From: Mucilaginibacter myungsuensis
GTDB lineage: Bacteria; Bacteroidota; Bacteroidia; Sphingobacteriales; Sphingobacteriaceae
Direction: 5' to 3'
DNA length: 64,000 nucleotides
Assembly (NCBI RefSeq): GCF_015222005.1
Contig: NZ_JADFFL010000002.1
Coordinates: forward strand, 744,001-808,000
Made by a program: the position numbers and the translations under genes. Position 1 is the first letter of the stretch; each line of letters starts with the position of its first letter. Below are positions 25,496 through 33,299 of this stretch, piece by piece. The notes beneath the pieces are model-generated. The model was not told where the DNA came from. It saw only the letters and a list, made by a program, of their open reading frames with translations, and did no database searches.

Positions 25496-26002
25496 ATGAA
25501 TCATACCTTCAGACAGGCTACCGTAAACGATACAGAAACCATTCGCCAACTGGCCGAGCAAACCTGGTGGCCAACTTATTCGTCCATCATATCCGACGAG
25601 CAGATACGCTTTATGCTGGCCGAGATCTACGCGACTGACAAGATCAGTCAACAGATCGCAACCAACGAGCAGACCTTTTTGATACTGGAAGAGGTAGACG
25701 AACCTGTAGCCTTTGCAGGCTTCTCGCCCCGTGCCGAGGATCCCGAGATATATAAACTACATAAACTCTACTGTCTACCCAAAACGCAGGGTAAGGGATA
25801 CGGCAAGATCCTGATCAACGCTGTTGTGGATGAAGTTAAAAAAGCCGGCAAGCACATCCTCGACTTGAACGTTAATCGACATAACAAAGCCCTCAGCTTT
25901 TATCAAAAGATGGGTTTTGAAGTGGCTTATGAAGAGGACATTGCAATTGGCCCTTACTGGATGAATGACTATGTGATGAGGTTAACGGTTGGCAGTTTAT
26001 AG
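25496..26002 (+). CDS. GNAT family N-acetyltransferase
   Basis: Acetyltransferase of 168 residues. The acetyl-CoA pyrophosphate loop is QGKGYGKILI. The C-terminal strand-helix is LDLNVNRHNKALSFYQKMGFE, a pattern seen in RimI-like and small-molecule acetylating members. The substrate is unknown. The last five codons and the stop overlap the start of a single-arm heptad-word repeat, so the C-terminus LTVGSL is partly repeat-encoded. The promoter box lies 7 bases before the start codon. Confidence 0.9.
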   Translation: MNHTFRQATVNDTETIRQLAEQTWWPTYSSIISDEQIRFMLAEIYATDKISQQIATNEQTFLILEEVDEPVAFAGFSPRAEDPEIYKLHKLYCLPKTQGKGYGKILINAVVDEVKKAGKHILDLNVNRHNKALSFYQKMGFEVAYEEDIAIGPYWMNDYVMRLTVGSL

Positions 26003-26018
26003 TTAGCAGTGGACAGTT
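25984..26018 (+). repeat. Heptad-word repeat I (single arm)
   Basis: Five consecutive 7-mers of the form nnnAGTT (with variants), beginning AACGGTT GGCAGTT, run across the GNAT stop codon. No matching reverse-complement arm follows; an A-tract comes next. It looks like half of a heptad element. Confidence 0.7.
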
Positions 26019-26088
26019 AAAAAAAAGACCTATCCAAGGCTAACTTTTACAAATCCGACGTCGAACTTCCGATATCCGAAATAAACTA

Positions 26089-26096
26089 TACCTTTG
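26089..26096 (+). promoter_or_regulatory. -7 box for the thiamin operon
   Basis: TACCTTTG is a perfect -7 element placed about 12 bases before the 5' end of the TPP riboswitch, as expected for a transcript that starts with the aptamer. Confidence 0.65.
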
Positions 26097-26107
26097 CCTT
26101 CAGAAAT

Positions 26108-26290
26108 TCTCATAGGGGTGCCTTGCTTTGAGCGATCAAACTGAAAGACAGGCTGAGATCATACCCATTGTTGAGTCTTAAGTCCAAAGTATTTAGTCCC
26201 AAGTCAGCGCGTTCGACTTAAGACTTTAAACTTACGACTACCGACTTGAACATACACCTGATCCGGATAATGCCGGCGTAGGGATAGGTA
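26108..26290 (+). promoter_or_regulatory. TPP riboswitch (THI element) with an inserted helix
   Basis: Thiamin pyrophosphate aptamer. Conserved blocks are present in order: GGGGTGCC (26115-26122, P2 5' side), a P3 hairpin closed by CCT and AGG, CTGAGA (26153-26158), TACCC (26162-26166, P2' side), ACCTGATCCGGATAATGCCGG (written here as the P4/P5 block, 26256-26276), then GCGTAGGGA. Normally only a few bases join TACCC to the ACCTGATC block. Here about 90 bases intervene, 78 of them a heptad-word inverted repeat. The downstream genes are a TonB receptor and a PnuT-like permease, the classic Bacteroidota thiamin-uptake regulon, which supports the call. Confidence 0.93.
26173..26250 (+). repeat. 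Heptad-word inverted repeat D inside the TPP riboswitch
   Basis: The left arm (26173-26207) is five perfect 7-mers of the form nAGTCnn. The right arm (26212-26246) is five 7-mers ending in ACT, the reverse complement of the same pattern. The loop is 4-6 nt. It sits between the P2' strand and P4 of the aptamer, so it would add a long helix at the three-way junction. Confidence 0.88.
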
Positions 26291-26305
26291 ATTAGTTATT
26301 GTGCT

Positions 26306-26331
26306 GCATGCTGTACCCTGGCATGCGGGTA
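26306..26331 (+). promoter_or_regulatory. Possible riboswitch expression platform
   Basis: Two mutually exclusive hairpins overlap between aptamer and start codon: GCATGC (26306-26311) with GCATGC (26321-26326), and TACCC (26314-26318) with GGGTA (26327-26331). The GGGTA strand could also compete for the aptamer's own TACCC. No U-tract follows, so control at translation initiation is more likely than termination. Confidence 0.4.
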
Positions 26332-26359
26332 TTTTAACAGGTTTATTTTTTACATCACA

Positions 26360-28753
26360 TTGAAAAAATTATTCGCGGCCCTTTCGGCCTTGCTGTTGCC
26401 TGTCCTGGCAATGGCCCAACTGAGCTTATCGGGCAAAGTTATCGACACGCAGACCGGCACCACCTTGCCCGGCGCAACCATTAGTCTTAATAACGAGGTG
26501 TTTATCACCACTAATGCTCAGGGCGCTTATCAGTTCCGCAACATCCGCCCGGGCAATTACACACTTAAGGTCAGCTACATTGGCTACAAGCAATTATTGC
26601 AGACCGTTGCTGTTAACGGCAACACCTCCCAAGATCTTAAATTAACATCGGGCAACACCATGACCGAGGAGGTTACCGTAAGTTCCACCCGTGCATCGGA
26701 TAAGTCGCCGACCGCCTTTACAAATCTTAACAAAAAAGATATCGAGAAGAATAACTCGGGCCGTGGTTTTGAGTTCTTGTTAGAGCAAACGCCTTCAACG
26801 GTGGTCAGTTCTAACGCCGGGGCAGGTGTAGGTTACACCAGTGTCCGCATCCGCGGTTCCGACGGTACGCGAACCAACGTGACCATCAACGGCATCCCAA
26901 TGAATGATGCCGAATCGCAGGGCTCGTTCATGGTCAACCTGCCCGATTTTGCTTCGTCTATCGATAATATCCAGGTGCAGCGCGGTGTAGGTACTTCAAC
27001 CAATGGCGCGGGCGCTTTTGGTGCAAGCATCAACATCCAAACCACTACCCGCCGCGATTCGGCCTATGCGGAGTTGAATAACTCGGCAGGTTCTTACGGT
27101 ACGATCAAGAACACGGTAAGCATTGGTACCGGTCTATTGGGCGGGCATTTTACGGTAGATGGCCGTTTGTCGCGCATCAATTCTGATGGTTATATCGACA
27201 GGGCTTTCTCCAAAATGAAGTCGTACTTTTTGAGTGGTGCTTACTATGGCCAAAAGGATGTATTGCGCGTGAACGTATTCTCGGGGGATCAGCAAACTTA
27301 CCAGGCCTGGAACGGTGTACCGGAAGAAGAGGTTCGCAAGGGCAACTATCGTTATAACGAGTTAGGCTACATGGAAAAAGCCAAGGACTATTACGATAAC
27401 CAGACCGACAACTACATCCAAAACTATTATCAGTTGCTGTACAATCGCCAACTGACCGATAAGTTATCTTTCAGCGGAGCGTTGCACTACACCAAAGGTG
27501 CCGGTTACTACGAGGAGTTCAAGAATAACGAACCATTCACTAAATACGGGATCACGCCGGTGGTGATCGGAGGCGTTACAGTAGCGAACACCGACCTTGT
27601 GCGCAGGCTTTGGTTAGATAATCATTTTTATGGCCTGACCTATAACCTTGATTACAACCCATCGACCAAGCTGAACCTGAAATTGGGCGGTGGCTACAAC
27701 GAGTACAAAGGTGACCACTTCAGCAATATCCGCTGGACACAGCAAAGCACCACTATTTTCCCTAACCATGAATACTCTCGCGATCACGCTAAAAAAACCG
27801 ATTTCAATACCTTCTTACGTGCCGAATTTCACCCGGCCGAAAATATATTGATCTATGGTGATGCACAATATCGCCGCATTAACTATTCGTTCCTCGGTTT
27901 CGACCGTAACCTGAATAACATTCAGCAAGCTGTGAATCTGAACTTTTTTAATCCTAAAGCAGGTATCACCGTATCGCTGAACAGTAACAGCGATGTGTAC
28001 GCATCAGTAGCGGTGGCCAATCGCGAGCCTAACCGTAACGATTTTACCAACTCATCGCCGGATAGCAGGCCAAAGTCGGAGCGATTGACCGACTTTGAAT
28101 TGGGTTACCGTTACAACCAGACCAACTTCAGCGCCAGCATTAATGGTTATTACATGAAGTATAAGAACCAACTGGTACTCACTGGGGCGCTGAATGATGT
28201 AGGCTCATCTATCCGTACCAACATTGATGACAGCTACCGCGCCGGTCTGGAAGGGAATGCCCGCATCCGCGTTGCCAAACCGTTGACCTGGCTGATCAAT
28301 GCTACCGTTAGTGCCAACAAGGTTAAAGGTTTCCGCCAGTTCCTGTATAATTACGATACCGATGCGCTGGAAATGACCCAATACGGGACAACCAACATTG
28401 CCTATTCACCAAGTCTGATCGCGGGTAGTACCTTAAGTTGGGCTGCTATCAAGAATGGCGAGATAGCCCTGATCGGTAAATATGTTGGTCGCCAATATTT
28501 GGATAACACATCGACCAAGAGCCGCTCGCTGGATGATTACCTGATAACCGATGTGCGCCTGAACTACAACTTTGCCTTTAAAGGAGTGAAGAATGTAGGC
28601 GTAGGCCTACTGGTGAACAACGTATTCAGCAAGCGCTATTGGAGTGACGGTGCAACCTATCCGGGCATTTCGGGCGGCGTGGTAGAGAATTATAACTATT
28701 TCTTCCCACAAGCACCGATCAACTTTTTGGCGAGTTTGAATGTGAAGTTTTAA
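26360..28753 (+). CDS. TonB-dependent outer-membrane receptor, probable thiamin transporter
   Basis: Outer-membrane receptor of 797 residues. The only start that yields the signal peptide KKLFAALSALLLPVLAMAQ is TTG at 26360. A carboxypeptidase-regulatory-like domain follows (~21-100, SGKVIDTQTGTTLPGATISL). Next comes the plug (~110-230, with VRIRGSDGTRTNVTINGIPM and FGASINIQTTTR) and a 22-strand barrel ending in the aromatic terminus VKF. The TPP riboswitch upstream and the PnuT-like permease downstream indicate uptake of thiamin or its phosphates across the outer membrane. This matches the known Bacteroidota thiamin receptor (OMR1) context. Confidence 0.92.
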   Translation: MKKLFAALSALLLPVLAMAQLSLSGKVIDTQTGTTLPGATISLNNEVFITTNAQGAYQFRNIRPGNYTLKVSYIGYKQLLQTVAVNGNTSQDLKLTSGNTMTEEVTVSSTRASDKSPTAFTNLNKKDIEKNNSGRGFEFLLEQTPSTVVSSNAGAGVGYTSVRIRGSDGTRTNVTINGIPMNDAESQGSFMVNLPDFASSIDNIQVQRGVGTSTNGAGAFGASINIQTTTRRDSAYAELNNSAGSYGTIKNTVSIGTGLLGGHFTVDGRLSRINSDGYIDRAFSKMKSYFLSGAYYGQKDVLRVNVFSGDQQTYQAWNGVPEEEVRKGNYRYNELGYMEKAKDYYDNQTDNYIQNYYQLLYNRQLTDKLSFSGALHYTKGAGYYEEFKNNEPFTKYGITPVVIGGVTVANTDLVRRLWLDNHFYGLTYNLDYNPSTKLNLKLGGGYNEYKGDHFSNIRWTQQSTTIFPNHEYSRDHAKKTDFNTFLRAEFHPAENILIYGDAQYRRINYSFLGFDRNLNNIQQAVNLNFFNPKAGITVSLNSNSDVYASVAVANREPNRNDFTNSSPDSRPKSERLTDFELGYRYNQTNFSASINGYYMKYKNQLVLTGALNDVGSSIRTNIDDSYRAGLEGNARIRVAKPLTWLINATVSANKVKGFRQFLYNYDTDALEMTQYGTTNIAYSPSLIAGSTLSWAAIKNGEIALIGKYVGRQYLDNTSTKSRSLDDYLITDVRLNYNFAFKGVKNVGVGLLVNNVFSKRYWSDGATYPGISGGVVENYNYFFPQAPINFLASLNVKF

Positions 28754-28945
28754 CCCCACCCAACCCTCCCCTAAAGGAAGAGGGCTTTTAGCAGAAACAA
28801 CGTTTCCCCTCTTGAGAGGGGACGCACGAAACGCACATAAAGCCGAAACAATCATAGGGGTATGTTCCTTTGCCAGCCTTGCCAACAGAGGACACACCCC
28901 TGACCCCGCTCAAGCGGGGAAGCGCGGCTTTAAAACATCTTTTGG
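28754..28945 (+). repeat. GC-rich multi-hairpin repeat in the thiamin operon
   Basis: The gap between receptor and permease holds CCCCTCT-TG-AGAGGGG and CCCCGCT-CA-AGCGGGG hairpins, an imperfect CCCTCCCCT/GAGGG hairpin and the pair AGGGGTATGT with ACACACCCCT. The order hairpin, GCTTTT...CAG spacer, hairpin resembles the insertion in radA. The remaining ~50 bases before the pnuT start hold nothing recognised. Confidence 0.7.
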
Positions 28946-28993
28946 AACAATGAATGAGCAAAGTAATGAAGGCGCATCAAATGACTAAATAAT

Positions 28994-29647
28994 ATGAACA
29001 TCCATCCCTGGATACAACTCTTCATCGATCAAATAAAGCTCACCACCCCGTGGGAGTGGGCGGCTGTGATCTTAGGCGTTACCGAAGTGGTTTTAGCTAA
29101 GATGAATAAGATCTGGCTTTACCCGGTGGGGATAGCCGGTATCCTGATCAGCATGTCGGTCCTGATCGGCGCGCATTTATATGCCGAGACCGCGCTTAAT
29201 GTTTATTACCTGGTGATGAGCATTTACGGTTGGTACTACTGGATAAAGAAAAAGCACGAGCCCCCGGTAAAGATCAGTTGGAGCACCCGCAAAGAATGGG
29301 TAACCACCATCCTGATCGTTTTGGTTGGCTGGGCGGCCTTGTACGGTTTTAACTTTTTACCACAACTCATCCATGTAAAATACACCCCATCCAACGTACC
29401 GCTTTGGGATGCCTGGGTGGCGGCTACGGCTTGGGCGGGGATGTGGCTGCTGGCCAAGCGCAAGATAGAGAACTGGGTTTTGCTGAATATCTCTAACCTG
29501 TTCGCTATCCCGCTGCTGTTTTACAAAGGGTTGGCCATGTTCGCGGTGTTGACGCTGATCTTATTCATTGTGGCTATATTCGGATTTTTGCAATGGATAC
29601 GCATTTGGAGGGCTGACCAGTTAAAGCCAGCGGAGCAACAAGTATGA
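28994..29647 (+). CDS. pnuT: PnuC-family thiamin transporter (PnuT-like)
   Basis: Inner-membrane facilitator of 217 residues with about seven membrane helices. The family signature occurs around WEWAAVILGVTEVVLAKMNK and VYYLVMSIYGWYYW. PnuC proteins take up nicotinamide riboside; PnuT members carry thiamin instead and are found under TPP riboswitches in Bacteroidota. The riboswitch and TonB receptor upstream favour thiamin. Its stop codon overlaps the next start by 4 bases (ATGA), so the downstream enzyme is translationally coupled. Confidence 0.9.
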   Translation: MNIHPWIQLFIDQIKLTTPWEWAAVILGVTEVVLAKMNKIWLYPVGIAGILISMSVLIGAHLYAETALNVYYLVMSIYGWYYWIKKKHEPPVKISWSTRKEWVTTILIVLVGWAALYGFNFLPQLIHVKYTPSNVPLWDAWVAATAWAGMWLLAKRKIENWVLLNISNLFAIPLLFYKGLAMFAVLTLILFIVAIFGFLQWIRIWRADQLKPAEQQV

Positions 29648-30741
29648 TACCACACCCTTCAACATTGATCAGCGATGCTGACATCACCATCATCCGTGAT
29701 AACGCTGCAGCGGCTGAAGAATTAGGCCAACTGCATCCCGCGCAATTGGAACTGATAGAGCGCTTGCAATGGTTCAAACTATTAGTACCCAAAGTTTACG
29801 GTGGACTGGAAACACCACTGCCTGGTCTAATCCGCCTGCAAGAAGCCATCAGCTGGGCCGACGGCAGCCTGGGCTGGACCATGACCTTGTGCTGCGGCGC
29901 AGGCTGGTTCGGTGGATTTATAGATCCTGTTTTGGCCTATCAGATATTCAATACCCCTTATTTATGCCTGGCCGGCAGCGGGGCACAGACCGGTGTGGCC
30001 GAGATAGTCGACGACGGCTACAAGATCAGCGGGACATGGAAGTACGCCACAGGCGCACATCATGCCACGCACTTTACCGCCAACTGCATCATCCAAAAAG
30101 ATGGCGAAATACAGCAGGACGAGTTTGGTAATGCGCTGATCCGCTCGTTCGTCATCCCGGCGAAGGATGTGGAATTACTGCCTGCTTGGAAATACATCGG
30201 TATGATCGCCACGGGCAGTCATTCGTTTAATATCGATGGTGCGGTGGTCAGTGCGGATCATTCTTTTCTAATAGACCCGGCGCACACTAACGTAGATGGT
30301 AAACTGTACAAATATCCTTTCCTTCAACTTGCCGAGGCTACGTTAGCAGTGAATCTATCGGGCATGGCTTTGCACTTTATAGAATTGTGTGCCGGGATAT
30401 TTGAGCAAAAATATCAACTGCCTAAAATGACCGATGCACATAAAGATCTGATGCGCCGATTGTTGCAGGATGTTACAAGTAAGATGGATATCGCCCGTAC
30501 GGAGTTGCTTAAAGCCGTAGATGCATCGTGGGCCGCGCCTTTGGATGCCAATGCCGACGAACTGAAGGCGGTCAGCCTGACAAGTAGGATACTCGCTACC
30601 GCATCCCGCGAAGCGGTGGATAAACTTTATCCTTATTGCGGCCTCATAGCAGCCGCGGCCGATAGCGAGATCAATCGTGTTTGGCGGGATATCCATACGG
30701 CGGGGCAACATTCGCTGCTTACGTTTTTGGATGAGCGATAG
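29644..30741 (+). CDS. Acyl-CoA-dehydrogenase-fold flavoprotein in the thiamin operon
   Basis: Protein of 365 residues with the acyl-CoA dehydrogenase fold. It has an N-terminal helical domain (~1-110, RLQEAISWADGSLGWTMTLC), a central beta domain (~120-220, ISGTWKYATGAHHATHF) and a C-terminal four-helix domain ending DIHTAGQHSLLTF. The segments resemble flavin-dependent monooxygenases of the HsaA/DszC group more than classic dehydrogenases, and the catalytic Glu is not obvious. It overlaps pnuT by 4 bases and ends before a strong terminator, so it belongs to the TPP-controlled operon. A role in processing an imported thiamin-related compound is conceivable; no function is assigned. Confidence 0.85.
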   Translation: MIPHPSTLISDADITIIRDNAAAAEELGQLHPAQLELIERLQWFKLLVPKVYGGLETPLPGLIRLQEAISWADGSLGWTMTLCCGAGWFGGFIDPVLAYQIFNTPYLCLAGSGAQTGVAEIVDDGYKISGTWKYATGAHHATHFTANCIIQKDGEIQQDEFGNALIRSFVIPAKDVELLPAWKYIGMIATGSHSFNIDGAVVSADHSFLIDPAHTNVDGKLYKYPFLQLAEATLAVNLSGMALHFIELCAGIFEQKYQLPKMTDAHKDLMRRLLQDVTSKMDIARTELLKAVDASWAAPLDANADELKAVSLTSRILATASREAVDKLYPYCGLIAAAADSEINRVWRDIHTAGQHSLLTFLDER

Positions 30742-30744
30742 AAG

Positions 30745-30779
30745 ATGGTAGGCAGGCGCAAAACCTGCCTACCATTTTA
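30745..30779 (+). terminator. Terminator of the thiamin operon
   Basis: A perfect 12-bp stem, ATGGTAGGCAGG (30745-30756) with its complement (30764-30775), around a 7-nt loop and followed by TTTTAA. It begins 4 bases after the last gene. Confidence 0.85.
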
Positions 30780-31029
30780 ACTGATCTTTTTCGACAGATG
30801 GTTGTTTTGATGTCTCTTGCTTAACAATTTACTAATGGCAACCGATGCCATTGCGTCAAAATTGCCGATCTATCAAAAAGCTTTTGTTAAAAAGCGTTAA
30901 TTGTTGGCAGTCAGTAACTTTTATCTAATTGTTTTCATGTTAATTTCATCATACCCTTCTACTTTCGAGTTGTAGCCCGCTTAGTTATGCGGGCCTTAAT
31001 AACAGAGTTGTAGGATCAAAAGTGATGAT

Positions 31030-31851
31030 ATGCAGGTTGTTAAAAGTTTAAATAATAGCTTCGTTCACAAGCAAAAAGTGAACGCGATGGGTGCCTGGTT
31101 CGAGATAAGTGTGCTGACCGGCGATACCGAAATTGCCGAGCAACGCGTTAAAAGCGCCGTGGCCGAAATAAAACGGGTAGACAAATTGCTTACCTCGTTA
31201 GGTACCGATAGCATTGCTAATCAGATCAATTACAACGCCGGCATCGCCCCGGTAAAAATTAACGGAGAATTATATCGCCTGATAGAGCGCTCGTTGTTAA
31301 TCGCCGAATTGACCCAGGGCATTTTTGATATTACTTACGGCACCACTGCCAGCTACGTGAATGTGGAGCTTAACGCGGCACATAATACCGTATTTCTTAA
31401 AGAAAAAGGTATGGGTATTTACTTTGGTGGCATTGCCAAAGGTTACGCGGCCGATCGCGCCAAATACATTTTGCAATTGAACGGCATAGATAGCGGTGTT
31501 ATCCGTACCGAAGGCAGCGTAGTGGCCTGGGGGTTACAGACCGACGGCAGCCAGTGGACCATTGGCGAAGCTGACGCCCTGCAAGAGCAAATGCCTTACG
31601 CCGGTCACAACATCAGCAATATGGCTGTCGCGTCATCTGTCAAAGCCGAGATGTTGGCGGGTAGCGATATCAGCAATATCTGCATCATGAGCACCAGCGC
31701 CGAATTATCAAGCGCCATGATAGCGCCTTTAGCCAAACTGGGCATACAAAAAGGCAGGCAAATGGTTGATGCATTGCAGCAACTGGCTTGTGTGTTTGTA
31801 GATCAGCAAGGCAAAATGCACCCGTCAAAATATATGGCGGCATTAAATTAA
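31030..31851 (+). CDS. ApbE-like (FAD:protein FMN transferase family) protein
   Basis: Protein of 273 residues related to ApbE, which attaches FMN to threonine in flavoproteins. Recognisable parts are MGAWFEISV (normally MGT-x-F), an IFDITYG segment and the highly typical GGIAKGYAADRA. The usual N-[LI]-GGD motif is replaced by RTEGSVVAWG. The late metal-binding region is weak (SVKAEMLAGSDISNICIM). No signal peptide or lipobox is present, unlike typical exported ApbE. Catalytic competence is therefore doubtful. A hairpin GCCCGC/GCGGGC lies at about 30975-30993, upstream. A terminator follows, so it appears to be a single transcription unit. Confidence 0.75.
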   Translation: MQVVKSLNNSFVHKQKVNAMGAWFEISVLTGDTEIAEQRVKSAVAEIKRVDKLLTSLGTDSIANQINYNAGIAPVKINGELYRLIERSLLIAELTQGIFDITYGTTASYVNVELNAAHNTVFLKEKGMGIYFGGIAKGYAADRAKYILQLNGIDSGVIRTEGSVVAWGLQTDGSQWTIGEADALQEQMPYAGHNISNMAVASSVKAEMLAGSDISNICIMSTSAELSSAMIAPLAKLGIQKGRQMVDALQQLACVFVDQQGKMHPSKYMAALN

Positions 31852-31927
31852 AATACCCGTCTGCCCTAAATTAAACCTACAGGCAGATCGTTAAAGAGCC
31901 AGTCCCAATTACTTTATACTTCAAATA

Positions 31928-31961
31928 AACAGTGCACAGCAATGTGCGCTGTTTTGTTTTT
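31928..31961 (+). terminator. Terminator after the ApbE-like gene
   Basis: The imperfect stem AACAGTGCACA (31928-31938) pairs with TGTGCGCTGTT (31943-31953) around a GCAA loop, followed by TTTTGTTTTT. Confidence 0.8.
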
Positions 31962-32053
31962 AACCCGTGTCCGCGCGGCTTTGCCGGCAGATCAATAAAA
32001 ATTGTGTGTAGGTATCACTTAAAAGCCTAATTTTAACAACGCCCTGTTCAAGC

Positions 32054-32383
32054 ATGATAAAGTGGTTCGTGTATATTGTTTTTCTGCTGGTATTCACACC
32101 ATGTTTATTGTCGGCCAATGCACCATCCGGCCGCAACAGGCGTACTATTACTGAGCGCGAAGTCGCTACCATCATCCCAGCCGACCATCTTTTAGACACT
32201 AACAAGCATGGCAAACCCGTGGCCAAGGCCGACCCCAAAGTTAAAGAGGTGCCCAAAACCAAGGTACAACCCAAGCCCGAGAAATTAGAAGACCCCGACG
32301 CGGCCAAAAAGAAACCGGCCCGCGAACGGCGCCCTGATGGTATGCAACGACCGCCCGAGTTACCAAGACGAAGTGATAACTAA
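32054..32383 (+). CDS. Small secreted basic/proline-rich protein
   Basis: Protein of 109 residues. An N-terminal signal peptide (MIKWFVYIVFLLVFTPCLLS, then AN) is followed by a Lys/Pro/Glu-rich, probably disordered tail ending RPPELPRRSDN. I do not recognise a family. It lies 25 bases before an outer-membrane barrel gene and then a two-component pair, all on one strand, so it may belong to that operon as an envelope protein. Confidence 0.65.
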   Translation: MIKWFVYIVFLLVFTPCLLSANAPSGRNRRTITEREVATIIPADHLLDTNKHGKPVAKADPKVKEVPKTKVQPKPEKLEDPDAAKKKPARERRPDGMQRPPELPRRSDN

Positions 32384-32408
32384 ACCCTGATCTTAGCCGA
32401 CACACAAC

Positions 32409-33296
32409 ATGAAACTAACACTTGCCTTAATACTCTCCATCATTGGCCTTGATGCCGCAGCGGCATCCAAGTGGCTGATGGCATATACCCATCGCAGCTT
32501 AATAGCGGCTATGGACACTACCGATACGGCATCCAACAAAAAGCAGTCGCTATCCTTAGGGATCACCGGCGGTACCGATGCCAGCTATTTTGGCCGTACC
32601 AGCCCCAAGCGTTACCCTTTTTACACCGCCGATGCGGTGTATAACTCTAAGTCGGGCGTATTCGTTTACGGTACGGTTTGGAAAATGGCCGGATCCTATC
32701 CTTCGTTGGACGAGATAGATGTGGGTATTGGTTACGTTTACCGTATAACGCCAAAGTTGACGGGCACTACTAGCTATAGCCATTTCTTTTTTAACCGGAG
32801 CACACAATTGATCCGCATGATCTCGAATAATAACTTCGACATAAAAAACACCTACAACTGGGGGCCTGTTAAAACCAGCGTGGCGTTCGATTACATGTGG
32901 GGTCGTGCTAACGATATCTTTCTTACACCTTCGATATCGAAGTATTACGAAACACCGTTCAATATCTTTAGCGAAACCGATTATCTGTCCTTCACTCCAA
33001 GTTTTAGCATGATATTGGGTACGCAGAACTTTGTAGAACGTTACTCGGCTGACCAGCGGGCAGATCCGGACCCGACCATTAACTACGGGCACGATATCGA
33101 TAACCCAAATTCGGCACGCGGCAACCGTCAGTTCAAACCATTGAACTACAGTTTGCGCATCCCGATCGCTTATAACCGGGCGCATTATACCATCGAGGCT
33201 AACACCCGTTTTTCCGTACCGGTTAACGCGCCGGGGCAGATCCGCAACCATCAGGAGGTGTTCTTTAACTTAACTTTTTACTACCTATTCTTTTAA
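32409..33296 (+). CDS. Probable outer-membrane beta-barrel protein
   Basis: Protein of 295 residues with a short N-terminal hydrophobic segment (MKLTLALILSIIGLDAAAAS) that fits a signal peptide. Alternating aromatic strands run throughout (VGIGYVYRI, VAFDYMWGR, YSLRIPIAY) and the protein ends NLTFYYLFF, a beta-barrel assembly signal. The number of turns suggests about 10-12 strands. The family is not recognised. It is 3 bases upstream of a response regulator gene, so its expression or sensing role may be tied to that two-component system. Confidence 0.75.
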   Translation: MKLTLALILSIIGLDAAAASKWLMAYTHRSLIAAMDTTDTASNKKQSLSLGITGGTDASYFGRTSPKRYPFYTADAVYNSKSGVFVYGTVWKMAGSYPSLDEIDVGIGYVYRITPKLTGTTSYSHFFFNRSTQLIRMISNNNFDIKNTYNWGPVKTSVAFDYMWGRANDIFLTPSISKYYETPFNIFSETDYLSFTPSFSMILGTQNFVERYSADQRADPDPTINYGHDIDNPNSARGNRQFKPLNYSLRIPIAYNRAHYTIEANTRFSVPVNAPGQIRNHQEVFFNLTFYYLFF

Positions 33297-33299
33297 TAT

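Noticed and set aside
26173..26250. Heptad arrays considered as CRISPR repeats
   Set aside because: The units are only 7 bp, contiguous, degenerate and mirrored; there are no conserved repeats of 25-40 bp and no spacers or cas genes.
28948..28987. 12-residue frame MNEQSNEGASND before pnuT
   Set aside because: It is too short to judge and has no recognisable leader-peptide features.
31030..31851. ApbE-like gene considered part of the FMN-transferase / DUF4266 / DUF3570 cluster
   Set aside because: The next gene is not a clear DUF4266 protein, a terminator separates them and the barrel protein is not an evident DUF3570 member.
32556..33251. 231-residue antisense frame across the barrel protein gene
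   Set aside because: The sense frame has a signal peptide and beta-barrel pattern and is packed tightly with the next gene; the antisense frame has neither.
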